Shown one piece after another: positions 35,615 to 44,239 of a stretch of DNA of 64,000 nucleotides. The DNA lies in the NCBI GenBank assembly GCA_028288705.1, contig JAQBNH010000014.1, positions 1 to 64,000 on the forward strand. Direction: 5' to 3'. This stretch comes from Ferruginibacter sp. Its GTDB lineage: Bacteria; Bacteroidota; Bacteroidia; Chitinophagales; Chitinophagaceae. Numbering within the stretch: position 1 is the stretch's first letter; every line of letters starts with the position of its first letter. The position numbers were made by a program, and so were the translations under genes. Under the pieces are notes generated by a model, which was given only the letters and a program-made list of their open reading frames with translations, had not been told where the DNA came from and searched no databases.

Positions 35615-35805
35615 CAACCAGTTGATTAGTCAACTAGTCACTGAACTCTCCACCAAATTCCAAATTCCCAATTACTGATTCCAAACTCCACCACCAATCA
35701 ACCAGTTGATTAGTCAACCAGTCAATTAGTCAACTAGTCACTGAACTCTCCACCAAATTCCAAATTCCAAATTCCCAATTACTGATTCCAAATTCCACGA
35801 CCAAT
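35615..35805. repeat. Tandem intergenic repeat, two units
   Basis: A unit of about 84-107 bases occurs twice in direct order (35615-35698 and 35699-35805). Each begins CAACCAGTTGATTAGTCAAC and contains CACTGAACTCTCCACCAAAT followed by TCCCAATTACTGATTCCAAA. The second unit has small internal duplications (AGTCAACCAGTCAATT, CAAATTCCAAATTCCAAATT). Confidence 0.75.
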
Positions 35806-35855
35806 CAACCAACCAACTATTCAACTAACCAGTAACTTTGCCGTAAATTATTTTT

Positions 35856-36212
35856 ATGAGCGAACTGGTTAAAGAATTTAATGATTACCGCACGAAAATG
35901 AACGAAGTGATCCTGGCAAAAGACAACCTGGTGATTAAACGTTTATGGAACCTCGACACCAACACTTACGCGGAAGGGGCGTTGGATGTTAAGACAAAGG
36001 AGTTACTCGGATTGGTTGCGAGCATGGTGCTGCGTTGTGATGATTGCATCAAATATCACCTGGGTAAGTCTGCCGAACTTGGCATCTCCACGGAACAGAT
36101 GTACGAGGTATTTGCCGTGGCCAATATTGTTGGCGGAACGATCGTGGTGCCACATACGCGACGTGCTGCAGAATATTGGGAAGCACTGCAGGAAGAACCG
36201 GCCGCAGAGTAG
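35856..36212 (+). CDS. Carboxymuconolactone decarboxylase/AhpD-like protein
   Basis: 118-residue all-helical protein of the CMD/AhpD superfamily. It keeps the redox pair and its His in LRCDDCIKYHLGKSAELG (Cys about 62 and 65), pointing to an AhpD-type peroxide or thiol-disulfide role rather than a true decarboxylase. A TAACTTTG box lies at 35833-35840, just before the ATG. Followed at 36327 by the oxidoreductase beta subunit on the same strand. Confidence 0.85.
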   Translation: MSELVKEFNDYRTKMNEVILAKDNLVIKRLWNLDTNTYAEGALDVKTKELLGLVASMVLRCDDCIKYHLGKSAELGISTEQMYEVFAVANIVGGTIVVPHTRRAAEYWEALQEEPAAE

Positions 36213-36326
36213 CCATTGCGGGATCAGAAAATACTGCTTTTTTTACCATAATTTTTCGCTTCACGAGCGTCAAAATCCGCCATCGCTGGAGGATATTGAA
36301 TAACTTTGTGCATTAATCATTTCATC

Positions 36327-37361
36327 ATGTCTGTAGAAACCATCGAGAAGCCGGCGTTAACGCCCAAAGATTTTGCCACCGACCAGGAAGTACGCTGGTG
36401 CCCGGGCTGCGGCGATTATTCTATCCTCGCGCAGGTGCAGAAGATCATGCCCACGCTCGGGATCCCCAAGGAAAATATCGTGATCGTTTCCGGTATTGGT
36501 TGCAGCAGCAGGTTTCCCTACTACATGAATACTTACGGTATGCACAGCATCCATGGCCGCGCCACCGCCGTGGCCAGTGGATTAAAAGCTGCGCGACCGG
36601 AACTGAGCGTTTGGATCGTAACCGGTGATGGCGACGGACTGAGCATCGGTGGTAACCACACGATCCATCTCCTGCGCAGGAATTTTGATGTAAATATTTT
36701 ATTGTTCAATAACCAGATCTATGGCCTCACGAAAGGCCAGTATTCGCCCACTTCTGAAGAAAGAAAGGTGACGAAGAGTACGCCGTTTGGGAGTATCGAT
36801 CATCCTTTTAATCCACTTGCTTTGGCGATGGGTGCAGATGCAGGATTTATTGCCCGTACGATGGACCGTGATCCGAAACATTTACAGGCGATGTTGCTCC
36901 GTAGCCAGGCACATAAAGGCGCATCATTTTTAGAGATCTATCAAAACTGTAATATTTTCAACGACGGGGCTTTTGAGATCTTTACAGAAAAATCTTCCAA
37001 GCCTGAAGAAGCGCTGTTTTTAGAACAAGGCAAGCCGTTGGTCTTCGGTGCCACGCAAAACAAAGGTATCAGACTCGATGGTTTCAAACCAGTGATCGTT
37101 GACCTGGCGGAAGGTGAATCTACAGACGGATTGTGGATCCACGACGAAAGAGATTTTTATAAAGCTCAGATCCTGGTGCGCATGTTTGACGATCCCACTT
37201 TACAGGGTCATCTGCCAAGGCCTTTCGGTGTTTTTTATGAAAACGAGCGTGCCTGTTATGAAGATGTGATGGCGATGCAAATCGAAGAAACAATCGCACA
37301 AAAAGGCGCTGGTGACCTGGATAAATTATTAAGGGGAAGAGAGACGTGGACGATTAGTTGA
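36327..37361 (+). CDS. 2-oxoacid:ferredoxin oxidoreductase, beta subunit (probably 2-oxoglutarate)
   Basis: 344 residues from the ATG at 36327. Binds thiamine diphosphate: VTGDGDGLSIGGNHTIHLLR to LLFNNQIYG is the GDG-N25-NN motif, and WCPGCGDYSIL plus GIGCSSRF are the N-terminal signatures of KorB-type subunits. With an alpha subunit it oxidises a 2-oxoacid to acyl-CoA and reduces ferredoxin. Such alpha and beta genes normally lie together; here no alpha gene is adjacent. TAACTTTG at 36301-36308 suggests its own promoter. Confidence 0.9.
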   Translation: MSVETIEKPALTPKDFATDQEVRWCPGCGDYSILAQVQKIMPTLGIPKENIVIVSGIGCSSRFPYYMNTYGMHSIHGRATAVASGLKAARPELSVWIVTGDGDGLSIGGNHTIHLLRRNFDVNILLFNNQIYGLTKGQYSPTSEERKVTKSTPFGSIDHPFNPLALAMGADAGFIARTMDRDPKHLQAMLLRSQAHKGASFLEIYQNCNIFNDGAFEIFTEKSSKPEEALFLEQGKPLVFGATQNKGIRLDGFKPVIVDLAEGESTDGLWIHDERDFYKAQILVRMFDDPTLQGHLPRPFGVFYENERACYEDVMAMQIEETIAQKGAGDLDKLLRGRETWTIS

Positions 37362-37370
37362 GGGGGTAAT

Positions 37371-37492
37371 AGTTGAGTAGTTTATTAGTTGATTGGTTAT
37401 TAGGAATAGGGAATTAGTAACTAGGAATTCGTAATTAGTAATTAGTAATTAGGTGGGGGGCAGTGCCTAGTTAACTAATAAACTATTCAACT
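37371..37492. repeat. Inverted word-repeat block after korB-like gene
   Basis: Left arm AGTTGAGTAGTTTATTAGTT (from 37371) and right arm TTAACTAATAAACTATTCAACT (37471-37492, split here as TTAACTAATAAAC + TATTCAACT) are near-perfect inverted repeats. The centre holds GGGAATTAGTAACTAGGAAT and GTAATTAGTAATTAGTAATT. No gene inside. Confidence 0.7.
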
Positions 37493-37563
37493 AATTGACT
37501 AATTTACCGGTATCCAGATAGATTTCTTTGTGCTACTTTTCGACTTAGTGGCTTAGTGGCGAT

Positions 37564-38160
37564 TTATTCCATTTCCCAGTTGCGGGTTTTGCGCCCTTCA
37601 TGTTTTACCAGCGCATATTCATTTTTTTCTGCGAGTTTGATCATTTTCCTGCGCAACAGTTGCGGGTAAAAAAAGCTCAGCCATTTTCCAACGCGGCTCC
37701 GTTTCTTTACAACGCCGATATCTTCCAGCACATCATAAGATGCAGCAGCGCAGCGCATCCCGAGAAACGCATAATCATAAGGGCTTTTTTGCAGGTACTG
37801 ATCAAACGTATTCTTCACGTGCGCATATTGTTCTGCCGTAACGGGGATGACAACTGATGTATATTTTTTAGAAACGGTATCTTTTGTCCAATAGGTCTTT
37901 TGTTCCGCCTTGAAATAGCCGTTTGCGTTTTTCTTCATGCCGATCATATGGCAGGTGCCTTTCGGCTGAAAACCAAAAATGCTGTCGCCTGCTTCAATCG
38001 TAACATGGCCACCCTTTTTTCCGCCAAATACTTTCTTTTCCGTCTTTAGCTGACCTTTAGCAGGTACCGATCCGTACAAAAAATGCACGGTGATATTTTG
38101 CTGCGCATGGGTTGCCACTACAGCGAAACTTAAACAAAACAGGAACAACAATTTCTTCAT
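37564..38160 (-). CDS. Secreted protein, possible permuted papain-fold enzyme
   Basis: 198 residues with a signal peptide (VVATHAQ, about 20). Two conserved-looking sites stand out: His in GGHVTIEAGDSIFGFQP (His 52) and Cys in AFLGMRCAAASYDVLEDIG (Cys 137). His before Cys is the order seen in circularly permuted NlpC/papain-like amidases and LRAT-like enzymes, and Cys-Ala-Ala-Ala-Ser-Tyr resembles their active-site helix. The start codon overlaps the asd stop by one base (TGATG), so it is cotranslated with asd. Enzyme activity is inferred, not shown. Confidence 0.6.
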   Translation of the reverse strand: MKKLLFLFCLSFAVVATHAQQNITVHFLYGSVPAKGQLKTEKKVFGGKKGGHVTIEAGDSIFGFQPKGTCHMIGMKKNANGYFKAEQKTYWTKDTVSKKYTSVVIPVTAEQYAHVKNTFDQYLQKSPYDYAFLGMRCAAASYDVLEDIGVVKKRSRVGKWLSFFYPQLLRRKMIKLAEKNEYALVKHEGRKTRNWEME

Positions 38161-39149
38161 CAGGCCAGGTGATTCTTAATTAAATATTCAGCGATCTGCA
38201 CGGCATTCGTTGCGGCACCTTTGCGCAGGTTATCACTCACGATCCAGCAATTGAGCGTATTCGGTTGCGTTTCATCGCGGCGGATACGGCCGACAAACGT
38301 GGCATCTTTTTCATGCGCCGTTAAAGGCATCGGGTAAATGAAGTTATCGATATCATCCTGTACAATCACGCCCGGCGTATCATTTAGGATATCTTTTACA
38401 TCCAGCAGGTCGAAGTCGTTTTCAAATTCGATGTTGACGCTTTCGCTATGGCCGCCCATCGTCGGAATCCTTACGCAGGTTGCCGTAACGCGGATGCTTT
38501 CGTCTTCCAGGATCTTTTTTGTTTCGCGCACCATTTTCATTTCTTCCTTGGTGTAACCATTGTCGGTAAAAACGTCGATCTGCGGAATAACATTCAGATC
38601 GATCGGGTATTTATAAGCCATTTCGCCTTCGATGCCCTGGCGCTCATTCATCATTTGCGTAACGGCTTTTACGCCCGTGCCGGTCACACTTTGATAAGTG
38701 CTCACGACCACGCGATGGATGGTATATTTCAGGTGAAGTGGTTTCAGTACCAGCACCATTTGAATAGTAGAGCAATTGGGATTGGCAATGATCTTGTCTT
38801 CAGCGGTAAGTAAATGTGCATTTACTTCAGGCACGATCAGTCGCTTGGTTTCATCCATGCGCCAGGCGCTGGAGTTATCGATCACGGTAATGCCGGCTTC
38901 TGCAAATTTGGGCGCCCATTCCAGGGAAGTATCTCCGCCTGCGGAAAATAATGCGATGGCAGGTTTCGCAGCGATGGCATCTTCCATGCTTACGATCTTA
39001 TAGGAGTTGTTGTTGAAACTGATCACTTTTCCAACGGATCTTTCGGAGGCCACCGGGATGAGTTCTGTTACCGGGAAATTTCGTTCGGCCAATACCTGCA
39101 ACATCTTTGTTCCCACTAATCCTGTTGCGCCAACCACTGCTATTTTCAT
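38160..39149 (-). CDS. asd: Aspartate-semialdehyde dehydrogenase
   Basis: 329 residues. Reduces aspartyl phosphate to aspartate semialdehyde with NADPH, the branch point to Lys/diaminopimelate, Thr, Met and Ile. N-terminal VGATGLVGTKML binds NADP; the catalytic Cys is in IIANPNCSTIQM (about 128); SVTGTGVKAV follows; the catalytic His is in MGGHSESV. The upstream leader has a 14-codon peptide and an intrinsic terminator, a likely attenuator. Downstream it overlaps the secreted protein gene by one base. Confidence 0.96.
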   Translation of the reverse strand: MKIAVVGATGLVGTKMLQVLAERNFPVTELIPVASERSVGKVISFNNNSYKIVSMEDAIAAKPAIALFSAGGDTSLEWAPKFAEAGITVIDNSSAWRMDETKRLIVPEVNAHLLTAEDKIIANPNCSTIQMVLVLKPLHLKYTIHRVVVSTYQSVTGTGVKAVTQMMNERQGIEGEMAYKYPIDLNVIPQIDVFTDNGYTKEEMKMVRETKKILEDESIRVTATCVRIPTMGGHSESVNIEFENDFDLLDVKDILNDTPGVIVQDDIDNFIYPMPLTAHEKDATFVGRIRRDETQPNTLNCWIVSDNLRKGAATNAVQIAEYLIKNHLA

Positions 39150-39166
39150 TGCTTCATTTTATGTCT

Positions 39167-39198
39167 TAAAAAAATAAACCTCCCGTTTTTGCGGAAGG
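39167..39198 (-). terminator. Putative attenuator terminator in the asd leader
   Basis: On the minus strand CCTTCCG-CAAAAA-CGGGAGG followed by TTTATTTTTTT, ending about 18 bases before the asd ATG. No minus-strand gene lies upstream that would need it, so a conditional role is likely. Confidence 0.6.
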
Positions 39199-39231
39199 CG
39201 ATCAGATAAATATATAATGATGTCTCCTGCT

Positions 39232-39276
39232 TTAGGCGGGCTGTTTCTTATTCATGTGTTTATTGATCTGTACCAT
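39232..39276 (-). CDS. Putative asd leader peptide (14 aa)
   Basis: ATG at 39276, stop TAA at 39232; product MVQINKHMNKKQPA. After the start it has three Lys, two Asn, one Met and one Ile, all made from aspartate through or beside this pathway. It ends 34 bases before the terminator hairpin in front of asd. The layout is that of a translation-coupled attenuation leader. No clear ribosome site is seen, which is usual in this phylum. Confidence 0.45.
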   Translation of the reverse strand: MVQINKHMNKKQPA

Positions 39277-39430
39277 CGTCCCGAAATTAGCCACAAAAAC
39301 TGATATACAAAAATCTTAGCTGCGCAAGCTGATATCATCTAAATAAAAAGCTGAAAATACAGGACGTGGAGAAGGAAGTCAGCGCGCTGGAAATTATGCA
39401 GGCAGCAATTGCCATATTAGCTTTGAATTC

Positions 39431-42034
39431 ATGGGCCGGTCATTATCTATTTTTTTCATTTGCCTGTTTTGCTCGATGCAGACCCGGGCACAACTGCTGG
39501 AAACTTTTTCCGACGGTGAATTCCTGCAGAACCCCGTATGGTCCGGCAATACGGCATCCTGGACGGTAAACACTGGTGGCCGCCTTCAATCGATGCATGC
39601 CATTACCAACAGCAGTTTTTATCTCAGCACGGCAGTTAATTTCCCTATGGCGGCACAATGGGATTTTTATTGCCAGCTGGATTTTAATCCGTCGGGCGCA
39701 AATTACACAGATGTGTTTTTAACCTCATCTCTGGCGGATCTTAGTCTGCCCAATACAACAGGATATTTCGTTCGCGTCGGAAATACAGATGATGAGGTCG
39801 CGTTGTACCGAAAGGATGTAAATGGCGTTGTAAAAATTATCGACGGGCAAAACGGCCTGCTGAATAATTCTCATAACGAGTTAAGCATTCGTGTTACGAG
39901 CAATGCCAATGCGCAATGGCAACTGATGAGGGATGTGAACACCGGTGTCAATTTTATCTCGGAGGGAACGGCGGCGGATGCCACTTATATCAACCAGGGA
40001 TTTTTCGGAATGCTTGTGAAGCAGAGTACTTCCGGTTTTTTTCAGCGGCATTTTTTTGATGATATTCATGTGCAGCCTTTTGTGCCCGATATCGTTCCGC
40101 CGACCATCCGGGAGCTCACGGTTTTAGATGACCATCATGCAGACCTGTTGTTCTCCGAAGCAGTGACGGTAACCAGCAGCCAGCTTTCAGCAAATTATTT
40201 TGTTAGCGATGGAATAGGCTTTCCGATGTCTGCCGTGCGGGATGCGGGTAATTCATCACTGGTGCATTTGGGTTTTGCCTCCGCCTTTCCGCCGCGAAAA
40301 TATCTTACACTCGAAACCTCAGCGATCAGTGATCTGAGCGGAAATATCCTGCAGCAACACCGTGATTCATTGGTATTTTTTATTCCCAAACAATTCGACA
40401 TCCTCATCACGGAGATCATGGCGGATCCCGAGCCACCCGTTGGCCTGCCTGCTGTGGAATGGATTGAACTAAAAAACAACAGTGGTTTTGATATCAATAT
40501 AAAGGATTGGCGCGTTGCCAAACGCAACAGCAGTTCCACCAACTTTCCGTCGCTTATTTTAAAGAAGGACAGCCTGTTGATTCTTGGTTCAACATCCGCG
40601 GCGACACTCCTGCAGCCTTTTGGCCGAACCCTTGGTATCACGGGATTTCCCGCCCTGTCAAATAATGGCGATACGATCTTCCTTCAGTCGCCGGATAGCA
40701 GTTATATCCATAGTATTCCCTATACAGATGCCTGGTATGGCAATGCATTAAAAAGATCCGGTGGCTGGTCGCTGGAAATGATGGATGAACAGTCTCCATG
40801 TATCGGCATCAGTAATTGGAAAGCCAGTAATGACAGTCGTGGCGGCTCGCCGGCAAAACTCAATTCAATAAAGCAGGAGAATCGTGATCTCGGTTCGCCG
40901 AAATTGCTCAGGGCGTGGGCACCGGATAGTCTGCATATCCTGCTGACTTTTGATGAGCCGGTTTCGCCCGAAAAGGCGATTTCGGCGTCAAATTACCAGG
41001 TTGATAACGGCATAGGAACAGCAGTTGCAGCGAAAGCCATTGCTCCCATGTTCACTACCGTTGTGCTGGTTCTTGCGCAGCCCTTATTACATCATACTAT
41101 TTATACAGTCACCGTAAATGCAGTTTGCGATTGCGCCGGAAACAACATCGCCAATGACCATATTTCCCGGGTTGGATTGGCAGAACCTGCCGGGAAAAAT
41201 GATCTGATCATCAATGAGATCTTATTTGATCCCCGGCCCGGCGAAGAAGATTATGTTGAAATTTATAATCGCGGAAAGGAGATTGTCAACCTCCGCACAA
41301 CCTTCATTGCGGGACGTGATGCCGCAATGGCGATCGCAACTATTCATCCGTTTAGCCTGACCGACGTATTGTTATTCCCGGGCGAATTTGCTGTCATCTC
41401 TCCCGATACTGCCTCACTTCGCCGCGGATACCTGGTGAAAAATCCGGGCGCTTTACAGGAGACGGATCTTCCCGCTATGAATAACGACAAAGGCCATATA
41501 TTGATATTGAACCAGGCAGGGGAGATTCTTGACGAACTAAATTACGATGCCCGCTGGCATTTTGCATTGATCAATAACCCGGAAGGTATCGCGTTAGAGC
41601 GGATCAATTATGCCGGCATAACACAAGATGAAAGCAACTGGCATAGTGCTGCGTCGGACGCGGGTTACGGAACACCGACATCGAAAAATTCACAGGCGCA
41701 GGAAGATGATTTTGGTAAGGGCGCCATCAGTGTTCAGCCGGAAATTGTGAGTCCGGATAATGACGGGTTGGATGATTTTGCCACGATCAGATACAACTTT
41801 CCTTCCCCCGGCTATGTGGTAAACATCACGATTTATGATGCGGCTGGCCGGCTGATCAGGAAGCTACAGGAGAACGCGTTGGCGGGACTGAGCGGTTTTT
41901 ACCGGTGGGATGGATTGGATGCGAAAGGCCAGCAATTACCTGTGGGTATTTATCTGGTGTACACAGAGGCTTTTAACCTGCAGGGTAAAGTAAAGCGCTT
42001 TAAAAACGCGATCGTATTGGCGCGACGGCCATAA
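39431..42034 (+). CDS. Large secreted protein with lamin-tail and Ig-like domains
   Basis: 867 residues: signal peptide (MQTRAQ, about 21), an N-terminal lectin/laminin-like beta domain (about 22-215), and an SbsA-type Ig-like domain (about 218-310). A lamin-tail domain follows (ILITEIMADPEP to about 420), then a second Ig-like domain (about 490-585), a second lamin-tail domain (LIINEILFDPRPGEEDYVEI), and a FlgD-like C-terminal domain (VSPDNDGLDDFATIRYNF to the end). Such proteins are exported to the cell surface, probably by the type IX system. Role is structural or adhesive by inference. Confidence 0.8.
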   Translation: MGRSLSIFFICLFCSMQTRAQLLETFSDGEFLQNPVWSGNTASWTVNTGGRLQSMHAITNSSFYLSTAVNFPMAAQWDFYCQLDFNPSGANYTDVFLTSSLADLSLPNTTGYFVRVGNTDDEVALYRKDVNGVVKIIDGQNGLLNNSHNELSIRVTSNANAQWQLMRDVNTGVNFISEGTAADATYINQGFFGMLVKQSTSGFFQRHFFDDIHVQPFVPDIVPPTIRELTVLDDHHADLLFSEAVTVTSSQLSANYFVSDGIGFPMSAVRDAGNSSLVHLGFASAFPPRKYLTLETSAISDLSGNILQQHRDSLVFFIPKQFDILITEIMADPEPPVGLPAVEWIELKNNSGFDINIKDWRVAKRNSSSTNFPSLILKKDSLLILGSTSAATLLQPFGRTLGITGFPALSNNGDTIFLQSPDSSYIHSIPYTDAWYGNALKRSGGWSLEMMDEQSPCIGISNWKASNDSRGGSPAKLNSIKQENRDLGSPKLLRAWAPDSLHILLTFDEPVSPEKAISASNYQVDNGIGTAVAAKAIAPMFTTVVLVLAQPLLHHTIYTVTVNAVCDCAGNNIANDHISRVGLAEPAGKNDLIINEILFDPRPGEEDYVEIYNRGKEIVNLRTTFIAGRDAAMAIATIHPFSLTDVLLFPGEFAVISPDTASLRRGYLVKNPGALQETDLPAMNNDKGHILILNQAGEILDELNYDARWHFALINNPEGIALERINYAGITQDESNWHSAASDAGYGTPTSKNSQAQEDDFGKGAISVQPEIVSPDNDGLDDFATIRYNFPSPGYVVNITIYDAAGRLIRKLQENALAGLSGFYRWDGLDAKGQQLPVGIYLVYTEAFNLQGKVKRFKNAIVLARRP

Positions 42035-42055
42035 AAAAACCATCCGGGTGGATGG
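42033..42055 (-). terminator. Terminator after the dipeptidase gene
   Basis: CCATCC-ACCC-GGATGG followed by T7 on the minus strand (42040-42055 plus T-run); also just past the convergent lamin-tail gene. Confidence 0.75.
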
Positions 42056-42085
42056 CTTCATGATACCTGGATTTTGAAAACGGGG

Positions 42086-43663
42086 TCAAACAAAGTTTGT
42101 TTCCAGGAACTGATATGCGTTTGTGAAAAATATTCCGTCGAGTAATTCGTCAACATCCAGGTCCGTTTTTTTAACTGCTAATCCCTGCCAGAATTTCGGG
42201 CGCCTGGTCAGGATCTGGCGCAGGTAATTTTTAAACTCCTCGTATTGAGCTACCGTGGTACAACAATCGAGTGCATTGATCAATCCGTCAAAATCGGAGC
42301 CGATACAGATACGGCTTCCCGCTTCGCGCACGCTGACGCCATTTCTTTTTGCAACGGCTAAAATATGGAAGACCTGGTTAAGGAAATAGTAGTAATGGTA
42401 TTCATAACTCATTTCTCCATGCACCTGCGCTTCATCGCCGGAGAGTACATCGTCCTTCGGAATGTAAAACGGAATATCCTCGGGATTGGCAAAACCCCGG
42501 AAGAAGATATCGTCCTCCGCATCTGCAATATATTCCTGGTCGTAGGGAAGATCATTTAGCTGGTAAGCCACGCTTTCCATCGGGAAACCCAGGATGCGCT
42601 GATCGAGGGAAATGCCGATCAATCCTTTGCTGCGTAAAATGCGCAGGATCTCATCGTCATACAAATTGATACTGCTTAAATTAAAGGCTGTGTTGGGGAT
42701 GAGCCCGCGTAATTTATGGTGGCGGATGCGCCAGGTTCCACCAGATCTTTTTGGGCGTGTATTAAGGAATTTATATCGCTGATCGCTATGGCAGCCGGTG
42801 AGGCCCGCATGCGTGCAGATGAGCGGCATATCCTGGAAACCGATCTGGCTACGCAAAGCCACCAGCTGCGTCCGGGCATAAAAACTCATGTGCTTGAGAT
42901 CGATGAAAATGCCTTTGTCGTAAAGTTTTTTGATAATGTTTTTGCCCCAGGTGGTCAGGCCGCTGCCGGTTGGATAAAACAATTCTTCTTTGATGAACTG
43001 CATCCCGAAGGCGTGGTTTGCGCAGGGGAAATCCTGCATGTGCGGAATGTTTACAGCAAAGATCCGTTTCTTATACCGCTGCATAAAATCGTTGAAATTA
43101 TCGTCGAGGTCGGCTTCGGCATGAACGCTTGTGGGGTCTGTACAAAAACAATGCATGCCCTCGAGGATCAAAATACCGTGAACCGTTTTCAGGTCATCGC
43201 GGTTATATTCATCTACATTGTTGATGAATTTAAAATTGGCGCCGGCTGATGCACCTAAACCCGCCGGCGGCGTTGGATTGTTGATCAGCGCGTCCATGGT
43301 CTTTTTCGTCCACGCGTAATAGTTGTTACCGGGTGCTAATGCCTGCAGGCTTTCCGGGTTCATCAGGTTGATCTTACCCGCATTCGCCATTTTTCTTTCG
43401 AGGATACCCTGGGCGATTTTGTTTTCGATCGCATAGATCACCACGCCCGCCAGGTTCACCCCGGCCTTCTGCATTTGCTTAAGATTGCTTTGCGAGTTGA
43501 ACACGCCGTTAAACAACTGGTTGATCCCGATCTCTGTTTCACGCCCGAATAATTTTCCGACTTTCAGTTTTACTTTCAGGTCGTGCCAGGGCGTAAGATT
43601 ATGTGCCGCAGGTGCAAGCATCTGTTTGAGTGATGGATGGCAATGAAAATCGAAAAAAGGCAT
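42086..43663 (-). CDS. Membrane-dipeptidase-like (M19) metallohydrolase
   Basis: 525 residues, longer than standard M19 enzymes (about 330-400). Metal ligands: His-x-His near the N-terminus in FDFHCHPSL, a later ICTHAGLTGCHSDQRY, and the M19-like CIGSDFDGLINALD near 450. The extra length is an N-terminal insert (about 20-180). Cytosolic as no signal peptide is seen. It likely hydrolyses dipeptides or a related amide; substrate uncertain. Confidence 0.78.
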   Translation of the reverse strand: MPFFDFHCHPSLKQMLAPAAHNLTPWHDLKVKLKVGKLFGRETEIGINQLFNGVFNSQSNLKQMQKAGVNLAGVVIYAIENKIAQGILERKMANAGKINLMNPESLQALAPGNNYYAWTKKTMDALINNPTPPAGLGASAGANFKFINNVDEYNRDDLKTVHGILILEGMHCFCTDPTSVHAEADLDDNFNDFMQRYKKRIFAVNIPHMQDFPCANHAFGMQFIKEELFYPTGSGLTTWGKNIIKKLYDKGIFIDLKHMSFYARTQLVALRSQIGFQDMPLICTHAGLTGCHSDQRYKFLNTRPKRSGGTWRIRHHKLRGLIPNTAFNLSSINLYDDEILRILRSKGLIGISLDQRILGFPMESVAYQLNDLPYDQEYIADAEDDIFFRGFANPEDIPFYIPKDDVLSGDEAQVHGEMSYEYHYYYFLNQVFHILAVAKRNGVSVREAGSRICIGSDFDGLINALDCCTTVAQYEEFKNYLRQILTRRPKFWQGLAVKKTDLDVDELLDGIFFTNAYQFLETNFV

Positions 43664-43908
43664 AAAAGCTTTTTTAAAAGATATACCTGTCCAGGGTTGC
43701 TGGGCGATGATTTTAAAAAGGGGAGGTTAGGGGATTGATCCGCAGAATTGGAATTATTATCTAACCTAAGCACAAAAGATTGCATATGCAAATAAAACGA
43801 TAAGTGTTTTATGCACAATTTCAAAGGGAATGTGTATTTGGGCCATACCCTTGCGGCCGGATTACAGATAATGCAACGCAGCGGAAGCCCTTTAGTTGAG
43901 CGCCGCAA

Positions 43909-43933
43909 TAAAAAACCCTGCATTTGCAGGGTT
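43909..43933 (-). terminator. Terminator after the membrane protein at 43939
   Basis: AACCCTGC-AAAT-GCAGGGTT with T6 on the minus strand, five bases past the gene. Confidence 0.85.
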
Positions 43934-43938
43934 GGTAT

Positions 43939-44235
43939 TTATAATCCGTTTCCGATATTATTTATGTCGTCATCGAATGGTTCGGGTATTTTTTTGAGTT
44001 GGGCGCGTACGATCAGGTAGCCACCTACGGCGCATATCAGGCCGAACATGATGAGTCCGCTGTAATCGGTCATATCGATACCAAAAAAGATAACGCCGAA
44101 GACCAGCCCAAGAAATTCTCCGCCAAGCCAGGCGCCAATGGTGTACCAGATCCAACGCGTCGCGCTTTCGCCTTTACGTTTTGCTTCCTGGCCCATATGC
44201 CTTGCAAGGAAAAATAAGAGAATGAGGTCTAACAT
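43939..44235 (-). CDS. Small hypothetical membrane protein
   Basis: 98 residues with about three hydrophobic segments (LDLILLFFLA at 2-11, WYTIGAWLGGEFLGLVFGVI at about 30-49, LIMFGLICAVGGYLIV at about 60-75) and a polar acidic tail ending DINNIGNGL. It begins four bases after the PfkB kinase gene stop, so the two share a transcript. No family recognised. Confidence 0.65.
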   Translation of the reverse strand: MLDLILLFFLARHMGQEAKRKGESATRWIWYTIGAWLGGEFLGLVFGVIFFGIDMTDYSGLIMFGLICAVGGYLIVRAQLKKIPEPFDDDINNIGNGL

Positions 44236-44239
44236 TCGG

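Noticed and set aside
35615-35805. Possible CRISPR array
   Set aside because: Two long similar units without uniform short repeats and spacers, and no cas genes anywhere in the window.
42716-43249. Plus-strand frame of 177 codons opposite the M19-like gene
   Set aside because: Shadow of a gene with conserved metal-site motifs; no domain in the shadow.
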